DNA from: JANPJV01 sp031425695
Lineage (GTDB): Bacteria; Pseudomonadota; Gammaproteobacteria; Xanthomonadales; SZUA-5
Length of the DNA stretch: 47,476 bases
Assembly (NCBI GenBank): GCA_031425695.1
Contig: JANPJV010000099.1
Span: 1 to 47,476, forward strand
Direction: 5' to 3'
In this document: piece by piece, positions 25,451-33,582 of the stretch
Layout: each line of letters starts with the position of its first letter
Numbering within the stretch: position 1 is the stretch's first letter
The notes under the pieces: model-generated
Seen by the model: the letters and a program-made list of their open reading frames with translations, nothing else
Told to the model about the DNA's origin: nothing
The model's database searches: none
Made by a program: the position numbers and the translations under genes

Positions 25451-25481
25451 GATGAGCGGCCGGCATCGCCGGTCGCTCATC
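25451..25481 (+). promoter_or_regulatory. Long hairpin in the pth leader
   Basis: GATGAGCGGCCGGC-ATC-GCCGGTCGCTCATC: 14-bp arms with one G-T type mismatch, ending 14 bp before the pth ATG. The stem could occlude or expose the ribosome site region, and no T-tract follows. Function unknown. Confidence 0.5.
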
Positions 25482-25495
25482 ATTCGGAACACACG

Positions 25496-26074
25496 ATGAC
25501 CATCAAAGTCGTTTTCGGGCTCGGCAATCCCGGTCCCGAGCATGCGCGGCAGCGCCACAATGCGGGATTCTGGTTTGCCGACGAACTCGCGGACCAGCTG
25601 CGCGTGCGCCTGCTCAGCGAGCCGAAGTTGCATGCGGACATCGGCCGGGTCGGCGGCGGTGAGCCATTGCTGATCGTCAAGCCCACCACTTACATGAATC
25701 GCAGCGGCCAGACGGTCGTTGGCGTTCTCCATTACTACAAGATCGAGCCCGAAGAAGCCTTGATCGTGCATGACGACCTGGATCTGTTGCCTGGCGTGGT
25801 GCGGCTCAAGTTCGATGGCGGTCACGGCGGACAGAACGGTCTCCGGGATACCATCTTGCAGCTCGGCCACGCGCGCTTTCACCGGTTGCGCGTCGGCATC
25901 GGCCATCCCGGCCGCAAGGAGCTGGTTACACCCTGGGTGCTCGGCAAGCCCAACATCGCCGACGAGACTGCGCTGCGCAATGCCATTGGCCTGGCCTTGA
26001 CCGTGTTCCCACTTATCCGCGAAGGGCAGTTCGACCGGGCCATGCAGTTGATGCATACGCCGGCAAAGGGCTGA
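25496..26074 (+). CDS. pth: Peptidyl-tRNA hydrolase
   Basis: Releases peptides from peptidyl-tRNA that has dropped off the ribosome. GLGNPGPEHARQRHNAGFW holds the catalytic asparagine (Asn11) and histidine (His20). The VHDDLDLLPG motif holds the catalytic aspartate, and GGHGGQNGLRD is present. Length is 192 aa. ATG at 25496 gives the canonical N-terminus MTIKVVFGLGNPG; the upstream open frame runs through the leader hairpin. Confidence 0.97.
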   Translation: MTIKVVFGLGNPGPEHARQRHNAGFWFADELADQLRVRLLSEPKLHADIGRVGGGEPLLIVKPTTYMNRSGQTVVGVLHYYKIEPEEALIVHDDLDLLPGVVRLKFDGGHGGQNGLRDTILQLGHARFHRLRVGIGHPGRKELVTPWVLGKPNIADETALRNAIGLALTVFPLIREGQFDRAMQLMHTPAKG

Positions 26075-26075
26075 A

Positions 26076-26253
26076 GATCAAAAGTTCAACGCAGAGACGC
26101 AGAGACGCAGAGACAGCAAAAGAGAGAACAGCAACACAGACAAACATCAGCTCAGAGCGCCAATCCCCGTTCCTGGCCAACCGACAAGATAAAAAACGCC
26201 TTTGCCGTTCTCTTTTTTGCTTCCTCTGCGTCTCTGCGTTGAACTCTTGATCC
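26076..26253. repeat. Dispersed-type palindrome, family B
   Basis: Arms of about 28 bases: GATCAAAAGTTCAACGCAGA with tandem GACGCAGA units on the left, and the complement (CTCTGCGTCTCTGCGTTGAACT...TTGATC) on the right. The centre is AT-rich. It fills the pth-ychF gap. Only one copy is in the window. Confidence 0.82.
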
Positions 26254-26295
26254 TCCTTTTCGCTTCACTCACCATTTTCAAGAATCGGAAACTCC

Positions 26296-27387
26296 ATGGG
26301 CATCAAATGCGGCATCGTCGGTCTGCCCAATGTCGGCAAGTCCACGCTCTTCAACGCGCTCACCAACGCGGGCATCGAAGCGGCGAATTATCCGTTCTGC
26401 ACGATCGACCCGAATGTCGGCGTGGTGCCGGTGCCTGATCAGCGGCTGCAGGCGCTGTCGCTCATCGCCAAGCCACTCAAGATCATTCCGACCACCTTCG
26501 ACTTCGTGGACATTGCCGGCCTGGTCAAGGGCGCGGCGACTGGCGAGGGCCTGGGCAACCAGTTCCTCGCGCACATCCGTGAGGTCGATGCGATCGCGCA
26601 CGTCGTGCGCTGTTTCGAAAATCCGGACGTGATCCACGTCGCCGGCAAGATCGATCCAATCTCCGACATCGACACCATCGACACCGAGCTTGCGCTCGCG
26701 GATCTCGACAGCATCGAGAAGGCGCTCAATCGCGCCGAACGTTCGGCCAAGGCCGGCGAGAAAGACGCGATAGCGCGCCGCCCCGTACTGCAGAAGATCC
26801 GCGACGCGCTGTACCAGGGCATTCCGGCACGCACCGTCGAGCTCGAGCCGGAAGAGCGCGCCCTCATGCGCGAGTACTTCCTGCTCACCTTGAAGCCGGT
26901 CATGTACATCGCCAACGTCAAGGAAGACGGTTTCGAAAACAATCCCTTCCTCGATGCCGTCCGCGCCCGTGCCGCCAAGGAAGGCGCTGAAGTCGTGCCG
27001 GTCTGCGCGTCGATGGAGGAAGAGATCGGCAAGCTCGAGGATGCCGACAAAGCTGAATTCCTGGCTGACATGGGCCTCGACGAGCCCGGCTTGAATCGGG
27101 TCATCCGTGGCGGCTACAAACTTCTCGGCCTGCGCACCTATTTCACCGCCGGCGAGAAAGAGGTCCGCGCCTGGACCATCAAGGCCGGATTCACCGCCCC
27201 ACAGGCCGCAGGCGTGATCCACACCGACTTCGAAAAAGGGTTCATCCGCGCCGAAACCATTTCCTACGACGACTACATCCGCCTCAAGGGCGAGCAGGGT
27301 GCCAAGGAAGCGGGCCGGCTACGTCTGGAAGGCAAGGAATACGTGGTTCAGGAAGGCGACGTGCTGCATTTCCGGTTCAACGTCTAA
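26296..27387 (+). CDS. ychF: Ribosome-binding ATPase YchF
   Basis: Obg-family P-loop protein that hydrolyses ATP and binds ribosomes. G1 is GLPNVGKSTLFNAL, switch region NYPFCTIDPNVGVV, G3 DIAGLVKGA, and the C-terminal TGS domain includes TYFTAGEKEVRAWTIKAG. Length 363 aa is standard. It is directly downstream of pth, as in most gammaproteobacteria. The ATG at 26296 is clear. Confidence 0.98.
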   Translation: MGIKCGIVGLPNVGKSTLFNALTNAGIEAANYPFCTIDPNVGVVPVPDQRLQALSLIAKPLKIIPTTFDFVDIAGLVKGAATGEGLGNQFLAHIREVDAIAHVVRCFENPDVIHVAGKIDPISDIDTIDTELALADLDSIEKALNRAERSAKAGEKDAIARRPVLQKIRDALYQGIPARTVELEPEERALMREYFLLTLKPVMYIANVKEDGFENNPFLDAVRARAAKEGAEVVPVCASMEEEIGKLEDADKAEFLADMGLDEPGLNRVIRGGYKLLGLRTYFTAGEKEVRAWTIKAGFTAPQAAGVIHTDFEKGFIRAETISYDDYIRLKGEQGAKEAGRLRLEGKEYVVQEGDVLHFRFNV

Positions 27388-27410
27388 CTGGTGAGCAAGG
27401 GCACAAAGCC

Positions 27411-27580
27411 ATCCACAGATTACACAGATGAAAAGCGGATGACGCAGATTAAAACGCAAGCGTTTTGGTGAATTGCGCTATTTGCTTACCCCGGGGCAAG
27501 AACCCTCCAAATATCCCGGACCCGAGCCTGGACATGCCTTCATCTGTGTAATCCGCTTTTCACCTGCGTAATCTGTGGAT
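27411..27580. repeat. Dispersed palindrome, family C, copy 1
   Basis: The left arm is ATCCACAGATTACACAGATG...AAGCGGAT; the right arm is ATCTGTGTAATCCGCTTTTC...AATCTGTGGAT. The centre (about 27450-27540) is longer than in copy 2 and includes a CCCGGGGC stretch. It lies between the convergent ychF and L,D-transpeptidase genes. Confidence 0.87.
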
Positions 27581-27604
27581 AAATCTTTTTTCTCATGATT
27601 GATT

Positions 27605-29368
27605 TTAGTTCGCCGCCACTTCCTGTGCGTACATCGTCTCCGGCGCGTTGGTCGGCAGCGCCTGGACCTGGCGTTGGTCGTGGCCGTACAGGTCCTTGGC
27701 GAATACCAGGGTGCCGTCGTCATTGACCCAGGTGGTCTGGTAGACGATGTACACCGGAATGTGCTCGGGCAACTTGACGTGCTTCTCTTTGCCCGAGTCC
27801 ATTGCAGCCTGGATGCTGGCGTCGTCCCATTCCGGGTTGTTGCGAAGTACCCAGCGCGCCATCTCGAATGGCTTCTCGAGGCGCACGCAGCCGTGGCTCA
27901 GGCTGCGCTCGGCGCGGGCGAACAACGTGTCGGTCGGCGTGTCGTGCAAGTAGACGTTATGTTCGTTCGGGAACAGGAACTTGACGTGGCCGAGTGAATT
28001 GCTGGCGCCCGGGCGCTGGCGTACACGCACGGCTGGATCGCTCAAGTTCACGCTGGCGATATCCACCGGCTTGCCGTTGCGCAGGACTTCCATGTTCTTC
28101 CGGCGCAGGTAGCCAGGGTCTTTGGCCAGGCCCGGGCGCACTTCGCCCTTGAGGATACTTGGCGGGACGTTCCAGTAGGGGCTCAGCACCACGGTCTGGA
28201 TCGCGCCGCTGAAGATTGGGGTCGGCGTGGTCCGCGTCCCGGTGATGACGCGCATTTCCAGCGCAGTCGAGCGATCTTCCACGGCGGTCAGCTGGAAGGT
28301 GGGCACGTTCACCAGCACGTGGGTGTCGCCGAGCTGCTCAGGTAGCCAGCGCCAGCGCTCGAGATTGATTTCGAGCTGGCGTACACGCTCGCTCAACGGG
28401 ATGTTCATCGCCGCCAGGGTTTCCGTGCCGGGGATCCCATCGTCATTGAGGCCATGCTCGCGCTGGAATTGCTTGATCGCTTCCATCAGCGGTTCGTCGA
28501 GCTGCTCGGACGTGATGGCGTGATTGGCACTGAGCACGGTGGGTGCAGGCGGGCCCATGAAGTCGTCCGCCAGCTCATGATTTGACGCGGCCAGGACTGC
28601 AGCGGGTTGCAACTGGCCACTGGCAATCAGTCGCGCGCGAATCGCCGGGATTTCAGCGCCCGACTTGCCGGGCTTGACCTTGGCTTTCTCCGGGACCAGC
28701 GGCCATGCACTGTGCTTGGCCTGCGCCCGGTAGTCGGCCAACGCGGCGCGCAGGAGCTCATATTGAGGGTGCTGCGGCGCGGCGCTGCGCAGGCTGGATT
28801 CGACGCCATCCGATCGCGTCGCCTGGTAGATCAGTGCACCGTAGTCGAGCGCGGTCGTGTCCGCCCATTGGCGGTCGCGTTGCTCCGGGATCAGCATGCC
28901 CTGCTGCAGGTCTCGCGCGAGCCTGACGGCGATGAAGCTCAAGGTGGTATCGGCTTCAGCAAGCTCGGCGGGCGCCAGCTCGGAATCGGCATCCAGCAGC
29001 GCAAGCCGGTCAATCGAGGCCAGATCGTAGCGAGTGATATCCAGCCCATCCTGGGCGCTGTTGCGAACAGCGTCACGCAGTCCGTTGATCTGCGGGCGCG
29101 GCTTGCCGTGGGCAAACCAGAGCGGCCGGTCCGCGTTGCGGGCGTAGGCACCCAGCGTCGCGGTCCAGAGTTCGGGCTCGATCGCTGCGATCGCCGGCGG
29201 GGCAGTCAAATCGAGCGCCTTTTCCGGCGCCGGGGGCGCAAACAGGACACCGATCGGCGTGCTCGGCACGACCGACTGTTTCGTCCTCTCCTGGCCCCAC
29301 TGGCAGCTGACGACGCTGGTCAGCGAGAGCGGCAGCAGCAGACCCAACAACAGTTTCCGAGATTGCAT
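27605..29368 (-). CDS. L,D-transpeptidase, YcbB type, lipoprotein-like
   Basis: Peptidoglycan 3-3 cross-linking enzyme with a catalytic YkuD domain. An N-terminal signal ends SLTSVVSC, a plausible lipobox. The large N-terminal domain is followed by a peptidoglycan-binding helix bundle (LMEAIKQFQREHGLNDDGIPGTET) and a catalytic SHGCVRLEKP with Cys at about 494. Length 587 aa compares with 615 for E. coli YcbB (LdtD). The C-terminal tail is unremarkable. It is divergent from a second, different L,D-transpeptidase gene. Confidence 0.93.
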   Translation of the reverse strand: MQSRKLLLGLLLPLSLTSVVSCQWGQERTKQSVVPSTPIGVLFAPPAPEKALDLTAPPAIAAIEPELWTATLGAYARNADRPLWFAHGKPRPQINGLRDAVRNSAQDGLDITRYDLASIDRLALLDADSELAPAELAEADTTLSFIAVRLARDLQQGMLIPEQRDRQWADTTALDYGALIYQATRSDGVESSLRSAAPQHPQYELLRAALADYRAQAKHSAWPLVPEKAKVKPGKSGAEIPAIRARLIASGQLQPAAVLAASNHELADDFMGPPAPTVLSANHAITSEQLDEPLMEAIKQFQREHGLNDDGIPGTETLAAMNIPLSERVRQLEINLERWRWLPEQLGDTHVLVNVPTFQLTAVEDRSTALEMRVITGTRTTPTPIFSGAIQTVVLSPYWNVPPSILKGEVRPGLAKDPGYLRRKNMEVLRNGKPVDIASVNLSDPAVRVRQRPGASNSLGHVKFLFPNEHNVYLHDTPTDTLFARAERSLSHGCVRLEKPFEMARWVLRNNPEWDDASIQAAMDSGKEKHVKLPEHIPVYIVYQTTWVNDDGTLVFAKDLYGHDQRQVQALPTNAPETMYAQEVAAN

Positions 29369-29553
29369 TTTCTTGTCTACCCAGGTGGCTTACGGATAAG
29401 GCACTGCAACCTGCGTGCCAGCCGGGTTGGGCTTCACATCCGCGCCTTTCAGACAAGAAACGTCGACCAAGCCATGCGCGGGACAAGGTCGATGACATTT
29501 CGTGTTGTTTTTTGCACGCTCTTTGCCCGCGTTTCGACATAAGCTTCACTCAG

Positions 29554-29587
29554 CTCTTCGCATCTCGTGCACTTTTGAGGCGAAGAG
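29554..29587. promoter_or_regulatory. Inverted repeat in the divergent L,D-transpeptidase region
   Basis: CTCTTCGC (29554-29561) and GCGAAGAG (29580-29587) are exact complements with an 18-base spacer, about 40 bp before the start region of the plus-strand gene. It may be an operator or a 5' leader hairpin. The rest of the 256-bp divergent gap shows no gene and no repeat family. Confidence 0.4.
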
Positions 29588-29624
29588 AGCCAACACAAAC
29601 CCTTGACTTCATGAGGATTGCCTT

Positions 29625-30353
29625 CTGGCCATTCGCTTTGTCCGCTCTCTCTGCGTGCTCGGCTTCGCGCTGCTCGCCTCCACTCCGGCCATGGCCGGCG
29701 TCCTGCCCAGCAATGCGACGCTCGCGCGGCTCGCGCCCAAGGCCAACGCCGACGCGATCGAGCTCGCCCTCAACGCGATCCAATGTGCACAGGCGCATGG
29801 ACAGGGCAGTAATGCCACCCGCCTGACTTTGATCGACTATTCGTTGTCCTCGTTGACGCCGCGCCTTTGGGTCTTCGATCTCGCCAGCCAGAAGCTCTTG
29901 TTCGAAGAGCACGTCGCCCACGGGCAAGGCAGCGGCGAGAATTATGCAAATGCGTTTTCGAACAACGAGGGCAGCCATCAGACCAGCCTCGGGCTGTTCC
30001 TGACGGCAGGCACCTACCAGGGCGCCAACGGCTATTCGCTGCGCCTGAAGGGGCTTGATCCCGGCATCAACGATCGGGCGATGGATCGCGCGATCGTCAT
30101 GCACGGCGCTCCCTATGTCGACCCGATTGCTGCCAAGGCGCGCGGCCGCCTCAGTCGCAGCTGGGGTTGCCCGGCACTGCGCACCGCCGTTGCTGCTGAA
30201 GTGATCGACACCATCAAAGGCGGCAACTTCATCTTCTCGTACTACCCCGACAAGACCCTGCTGGCCCGCACCCAACTCGCGAAATGCCAAGGTACGTCGA
30301 CCTTGCTTGCCAGCACCGGCGCCAGCAGAGGCTCCGCGCGCGCCGCTCCGTAG
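29625..30353 (+). CDS. Murein L,D-transpeptidase catalytic-domain protein, probable CTG start
   Basis: Short exported YkuD-like protein with catalytic cysteine in RLSRSWGCPAL and the conserved HG at VMHGAPYVDP. The usual start calls fail. GTG at 29655 removes the charged n-region of the signal peptide, and ATG at 29611 is in another frame. CTG at 29625 has GAGG eight bases upstream and yields AIRFVRSLCVLGFALLASTP followed by AMA, a textbook signal peptide. Alternatives are ATT at 29631 or a one-base sequence error after the ATG at 29611. Protein length 242 aa with the CTG start. Confidence 0.8.
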   Translation: MAIRFVRSLCVLGFALLASTPAMAGVLPSNATLARLAPKANADAIELALNAIQCAQAHGQGSNATRLTLIDYSLSSLTPRLWVFDLASQKLLFEEHVAHGQGSGENYANAFSNNEGSHQTSLGLFLTAGTYQGANGYSLRLKGLDPGINDRAMDRAIVMHGAPYVDPIAAKARGRLSRSWGCPALRTAVAAEVIDTIKGGNFIFSYYPDKTLLARTQLAKCQGTSTLLASTGASRGSARAAP

Positions 30354-30375
30354 AAGTCAACACGGGCAGAAAAAG

Positions 30376-30464
30376 GTAGGTCATGTTGTCCGCGAAGCGG
30401 ACTACTTGACGCTCTTGCCTTCCTACGCCGTCAAGTAGATCGCTGCGCGATCAACATGACCTAC
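30376..30464. repeat. Dispersed palindrome, family E, copy 2
   Basis: Arms start GTAGGTCATGTTG and end CAACATGACCTAC, with inner arms CTACTTGACG / CGTCAAGTAG and a GCGAAGCGG / CGCTGCGCG portion. It lies between the convergent L,D-transpeptidase and DUF3299 genes. Close match to 41091-41194. Confidence 0.9.
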
Positions 30465-30482
30465 GTTAAGCCGGCACCCACG

Positions 30483-30965
30483 TCATTCCCAAAGCGTGAC
30501 TTTGTCCGTCGTCAGCACGTATGACGACGCGGCGATGTCGTTCTTGGTGGCTTCCACTTCTAGCGTGCCTTCGACCCAGTAGGCGTCGTAGATGTCGGTG
30601 ACGGAGATGGGTTTTGCGAGCTTGGCGAAGATGATCTGGTTGGGTGGCGGCGGGGGTACGTGGATGCAGGCGCCGAAGTAGGGGACGATGAAGAATTCCG
30701 TCATTTTCTGGTCGGACACCTCGACCGGCACGATGTAGCCGGCGATGCGCACCTTGTTCCCGTCGAGACCCTCGACCACGCGGGAGCTGCCCTGTTGCTG
30801 GGCTTTGAACATTCCCTTGTGCTCGACAGCCGGTGACTCGGTGAGCGCCTTGACCTCGTCCTTCGGCATGAGCTCGAGCCAGTCGAGCTCACGGGGCTTG
30901 GGTTCCGCCTGCGCGGCACCGGTCAGAGCGAGCAGCAGCAATGCGGTAAATCGCGATCGGGCCAT
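30483..30965 (-). CDS. Exported DUF3299 protein
   Basis: A 160-aa secreted protein: signal peptide (about 1-19, ending AAQA) and one DUF3299 domain. The family hallmark is FFIVPYFGACIHVPPPPPNQ, with the C-x-H and proline run kept. The function is unknown; the Cys/His pair could bind a metal, which is inference. Start ATG at 30965 gives the expected signal peptide, and an upstream open stretch is ignored. It is the last gene of a cassette with an ABC permease and ATPase, 25 bp after the permease stop, so a role as a periplasmic partner of that transporter is likely. Confidence 0.88.
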   Translation of the reverse strand: MARSRFTALLLLALTGAAQAEPKPRELDWLELMPKDEVKALTESPAVEHKGMFKAQQQGSSRVVEGLDGNKVRIAGYIVPVEVSDQKMTEFFIVPYFGACIHVPPPPPNQIIFAKLAKPISVTDIYDAYWVEGTLEVEATKNDIAASSYVLTTDKVTLWE

Positions 30966-30990
30966 TTCAAATCCTGACGGGGGCTCATGC

Positions 30991-32202
30991 CTATGTGCGG
31001 ACTGTGAGCCCGTCTGCAAGGGTGTTTCGATAAGCCATACAGGCGGGGATCAGGCCGGCCAGCATCCCGGCGACGATCACGGTTGCCAGCAGGGCGGCTT
31101 CGTGCGGTGAGGCTTGCATCGGTTGCAGGTAGAGACCGCTGTTGCGCCCGATCAGCGGGGCCAGCAGGGCGAATGCAAGGGTGGTAAGGAGCAGCCCGAG
31201 CGTTGCGGCCGCAGTGGCGAGCAGGGTCGATTCGAACACCAGCAGCGCCGCGATGTGCCAAGGCTGCGCACCGACCGCGCGCAGCACGGCCATTTCCCGG
31301 CGGCGCTCACCGAGGGTCGTAACCAGCGCCGTCAGCATCCCGAGCAGCCCAGCCAGGACCACGCAGCCAGCAATCACCAGCAGTGACTTTTCGGCGACGC
31401 CGACGACTCCCCACAGCTCGGCCAGCGCCAGTCCAGGAAGGATGGCCAGCAGCGCTTCCGGTTCGTAGTCATTGAGCTGGCGCGCCAGCCCGAGCGCCGC
31501 AGCGCGGTTGTTCAAGCCGACGAAGATTGCGGTCAGGGCGGGCTTCGCGGTCGCGGGCCCGTGCCCGAATTGCGCGTGGATGGCATCGATGCCGGCGAGC
31601 GGCACGTGAATCGTGCGGTCGACCGGCGTGCCCGTGCGCGCCAGCACGCCGACGACCTGGAACGGATGTTCCGCATGCACGCTGATCGCGGCACGGCCGC
31701 CACCGTGGGCGACCTCGATCTCGGACCCTGGGCCGTAGCCGAGCGTGGCGGCGACGTCAGCCCCGATTACCGCATCGTAGTCACCTTCCAAACGGCCACC
31801 GTCGGTGATTTCGAGCTGCCTGCGCGCTCCGTAGCGGAAATACTCGAAATAGTCGTTATTGGTACCAAGCACCCGAAAGCCACGGTGGGCATCGCCGAGC
31901 GACAACGGGATGGTCCAGGCCACCGTATCCTCGGCCGCCAGCGCATGCCACGTCGCCTGGCTCAGCGTATTGCTCGGCTCGCCAATGCGAAAGACCGAGA
32001 ACAGCAGCAACTGGACTGCACCCGTGCGCGCGCCGACGATCAGATCCGTGCCCGAGACGGTGCTGCTGAAGCTGCTGCGCGTCTGCGCCCGCACGCGCTC
32101 GACAGCCAGGAGCAGCGCGACACTCAGTGCGAGCGTGCACAGGCTGAGCGCCGCCGCGAGTCGCCGGTTCCACAGGCTTGCTAATGCAACACGCAAGATC
32201 AT
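30991..32202 (-). CDS. ABC transporter permease, FtsX/LolE/MacB type
   Basis: Four-helix permease with a large periplasmic domain: first helix at about residues 15-35, a periplasmic region of about 230 residues, then three C-terminal helices (about 280-395) containing the RRREMAVLRAVGAQPW segment typical of the FtsX superfamily. Length 403 aa. Members export or extract lipids, lipoproteins or peptides rather than importing solutes. It overlaps the ATPase stop by four bases. The neighbouring DUF3299 and MerC-type genes suggest a link to metals, not to lipoproteins, but this is inferred. Confidence 0.9.
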   Translation of the reverse strand: MILRVALASLWNRRLAAALSLCTLALSVALLLAVERVRAQTRSSFSSTVSGTDLIVGARTGAVQLLLFSVFRIGEPSNTLSQATWHALAAEDTVAWTIPLSLGDAHRGFRVLGTNNDYFEYFRYGARRQLEITDGGRLEGDYDAVIGADVAATLGYGPGSEIEVAHGGGRAAISVHAEHPFQVVGVLARTGTPVDRTIHVPLAGIDAIHAQFGHGPATAKPALTAIFVGLNNRAAALGLARQLNDYEPEALLAILPGLALAELWGVVGVAEKSLLVIAGCVVLAGLLGMLTALVTTLGERRREMAVLRAVGAQPWHIAALLVFESTLLATAAATLGLLLTTLAFALLAPLIGRNSGLYLQPMQASPHEAALLATVIVAGMLAGLIPACMAYRNTLADGLTVRT

Positions 32203-32885
32203 GCCGGCACCATACCGGCGCGATTGAGTGCGCCGAGCTCGAGGCTGCGATCGAAGCGCGTTTCCAGGCTGCGATCGTGGCTGACGAACAGCACGGCGGA
32301 CTCAGCACGCGCACACTCGGCGAACAGCAGCGCCAGGAAGCTCTCGCGGGTCTCCGCATCCAGCGCCGAGGTGGGCTCGTCAGCAATCAACAGCTCCGGC
32401 GCACCGATCAAGGCGCGCGCCGCAGCCACGCGTTGCTGTTGCCCGACCGAGAGCTCGGCCGCCGGGCGCCCGGCAACCGCTGCACCAGCGAGCTCCAGCC
32501 GCTCCAGCAATTGCCGTGCTTCGATCGTCGCCTGGGTGCCCAGACGTGCGCGCCGGCGCGGTGAAAACTCAAGCGCCAGCAGCACATTCGCGAGCGCGTC
32601 GAGGTACGGCAGCAGATTGAACTGCTGGAAAATCAGTCCGATATGGTCCGCGCGGAAGCGATCACGCGCACTGCCCCTGAGTTGCTGGAGGTCGGTCCCG
32701 AGGATGCTGATGCTGCCGCGCTGCGCCTGCAGGACGCCGCCGATCAAGCCGAGCAGGCTGCTCTTTCCCGAGCCACTGGGGCCGCGCAGAAACAACCTCT
32801 CGCCACGCTCGAGGCGCAGCTCCGGAATCTCCAGCAGCGGCCGCCCCGGATGCCAGCCGAAGCGCAGGTTTTCGATTTGAAGCAT
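32199..32885 (-). CDS. ABC transporter ATP-binding protein, LolD/MacB type
   Basis: ATPase subunit of the FtsX-type exporter. Walker A GPSGSGKS (35-42), Q-loop FQQFNLLPYLDALANV, signature LSVGQQQRVAAARAL, Walker B LLIADEPTSALD, H-switch SHD. Length 228 aa. It is the first gene of the minus-strand cassette; its ATG at 32885 is about 50 bp from the centre of the palindromic operator shared with the MerC-type gene. Confidence 0.93.
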   Translation of the reverse strand: MLQIENLRFGWHPGRPLLEIPELRLERGERLFLRGPSGSGKSSLLGLIGGVLQAQRGSISILGTDLQQLRGSARDRFRADHIGLIFQQFNLLPYLDALANVLLALEFSPRRRARLGTQATIEARQLLERLELAGAAVAGRPAAELSVGQQQRVAAARALIGAPELLIADEPTSALDAETRESFLALLFAECARAESAVLFVSHDRSLETRFDRSLELGALNRAGMVPA

Positions 32886-32922
32886 GGCGATCCTGCAGAC
32901 ATGACGGCGACAAGTGCTTCAG

Positions 32923-32951
32923 CCTCGAGTGTTATAGTGTTACACCTGAGG
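32923..32951. promoter_or_regulatory. Zur-like palindromic operator between divergent genes
   Basis: Dyad core GTGTTATAGTGTTACAC (32929-32945), flanked by CCTC (32923-32926) and GAGG (32948-32951) in inverted symmetry. The TGTTATA half-site equals the conserved half of enterobacterial Zur boxes (TGTTATANTATAACA). The second half, TGTTACA, differs at two positions. TATAGT inside it could serve as a -10, so binding would block transcription. A TetR-type regulator is the main alternative. Confidence 0.55.
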
Positions 32952-32978
32952 CGACAATGCCCTTTGCATCTTTGAGCA

Positions 32979-33458
32979 ATGTCACACCATAACCGACAAC
33001 ACGGAGCGATCAGCTGGGACAGCCTCGGGGCGACCGCGTCGCTGGCGTGCGCGCTGCATTGCGCCGCACTGCCGCTGATCTTCGGACTGTTGCCAGGGGT
33101 GCAGCTGGCGCTTTCCGCGGCGGCACCGGAATGGAGCGGACTCGCAGGCCTGCTGCTCTGGAGCCACGAGGCCGAGCGCTACGTGGTTTCGATCGTGCTC
33201 GTTTTCGCTGCGGTGGTTCTCGGGCTCGCCTTTCGCCGGCATCGTTCGCGCTTGCCGTTGATGGTGGCGCTGGTGGCTGGCGTGTTGATGTCGATCGGGG
33301 CGTTCGGACACTGGGAAGCAGCTGAGCAATCGCACGTCCTGTTTCAGGTGGGCGGCGGCCTCGGCATCGCGCTGGCACACTTGCTCAACCTGCGCGCCCT
33401 CCACCGCGCCCCGCGCCATGCGGCTCCCGACTCCCCCTTGATCGCGGGCGTACGCTAG
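32979..33458 (+). CDS. MerC domain membrane protein
   Basis: A 159-aa protein with four hydrophobic helices and a cysteine pair at the end of the first (LACALHCAALPLIFG, Cys24 and Cys28). The MerC family transports or binds Hg(II) in mer operons, but chromosomal homologues without mer genes are common and their metal is unknown. No merR, merA or merT is nearby. The N-terminus (MSHHNRQHG) is His-rich, which fits metal handling. ATG at 32979 is 28 bp beyond the operator-like dyad. Confidence 0.85.
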   Translation: MSHHNRQHGAISWDSLGATASLACALHCAALPLIFGLLPGVQLALSAAAPEWSGLAGLLLWSHEAERYVVSIVLVFAAVVLGLAFRRHRSRLPLMVALVAGVLMSIGAFGHWEAAEQSHVLFQVGGGLGIALAHLLNLRALHRAPRHAAPDSPLIAGVR

Positions 33459-33472
33459 AAGAGCGAGAGCCT

Positions 33473-33564
33473 TATCCACAGATTACACAGATAAAAGCGG
33501 ATTAAGAGCATCCATCTATGTGGGTCCGCTCCTAATCTGCGTAAATCTGCGAAATCTGTGGATA
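33473..33564. repeat. Dispersed palindrome, family C, copy 2
   Basis: Left arm TATCCACAGATTACACAGAT with AAAAGCGGATT. Right arm AATCTGCGTAAATCTGCGAA then ATCTGTGGATA. It matches 27411-27580 in both arms but has a short centre. It lies between the convergent MerC-type and ABC-F genes. Confidence 0.88.
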
Positions 33565-33582
33565 GAGCTTTTCAGCAGCTAG

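Noticed and set aside
32979..33458. A mercury-resistance operon, suggested by the MerC-type gene.
   Set aside because: No merR, merT, merP or merA is present; the neighbours are a general ABC exporter and an ABC-F gene.
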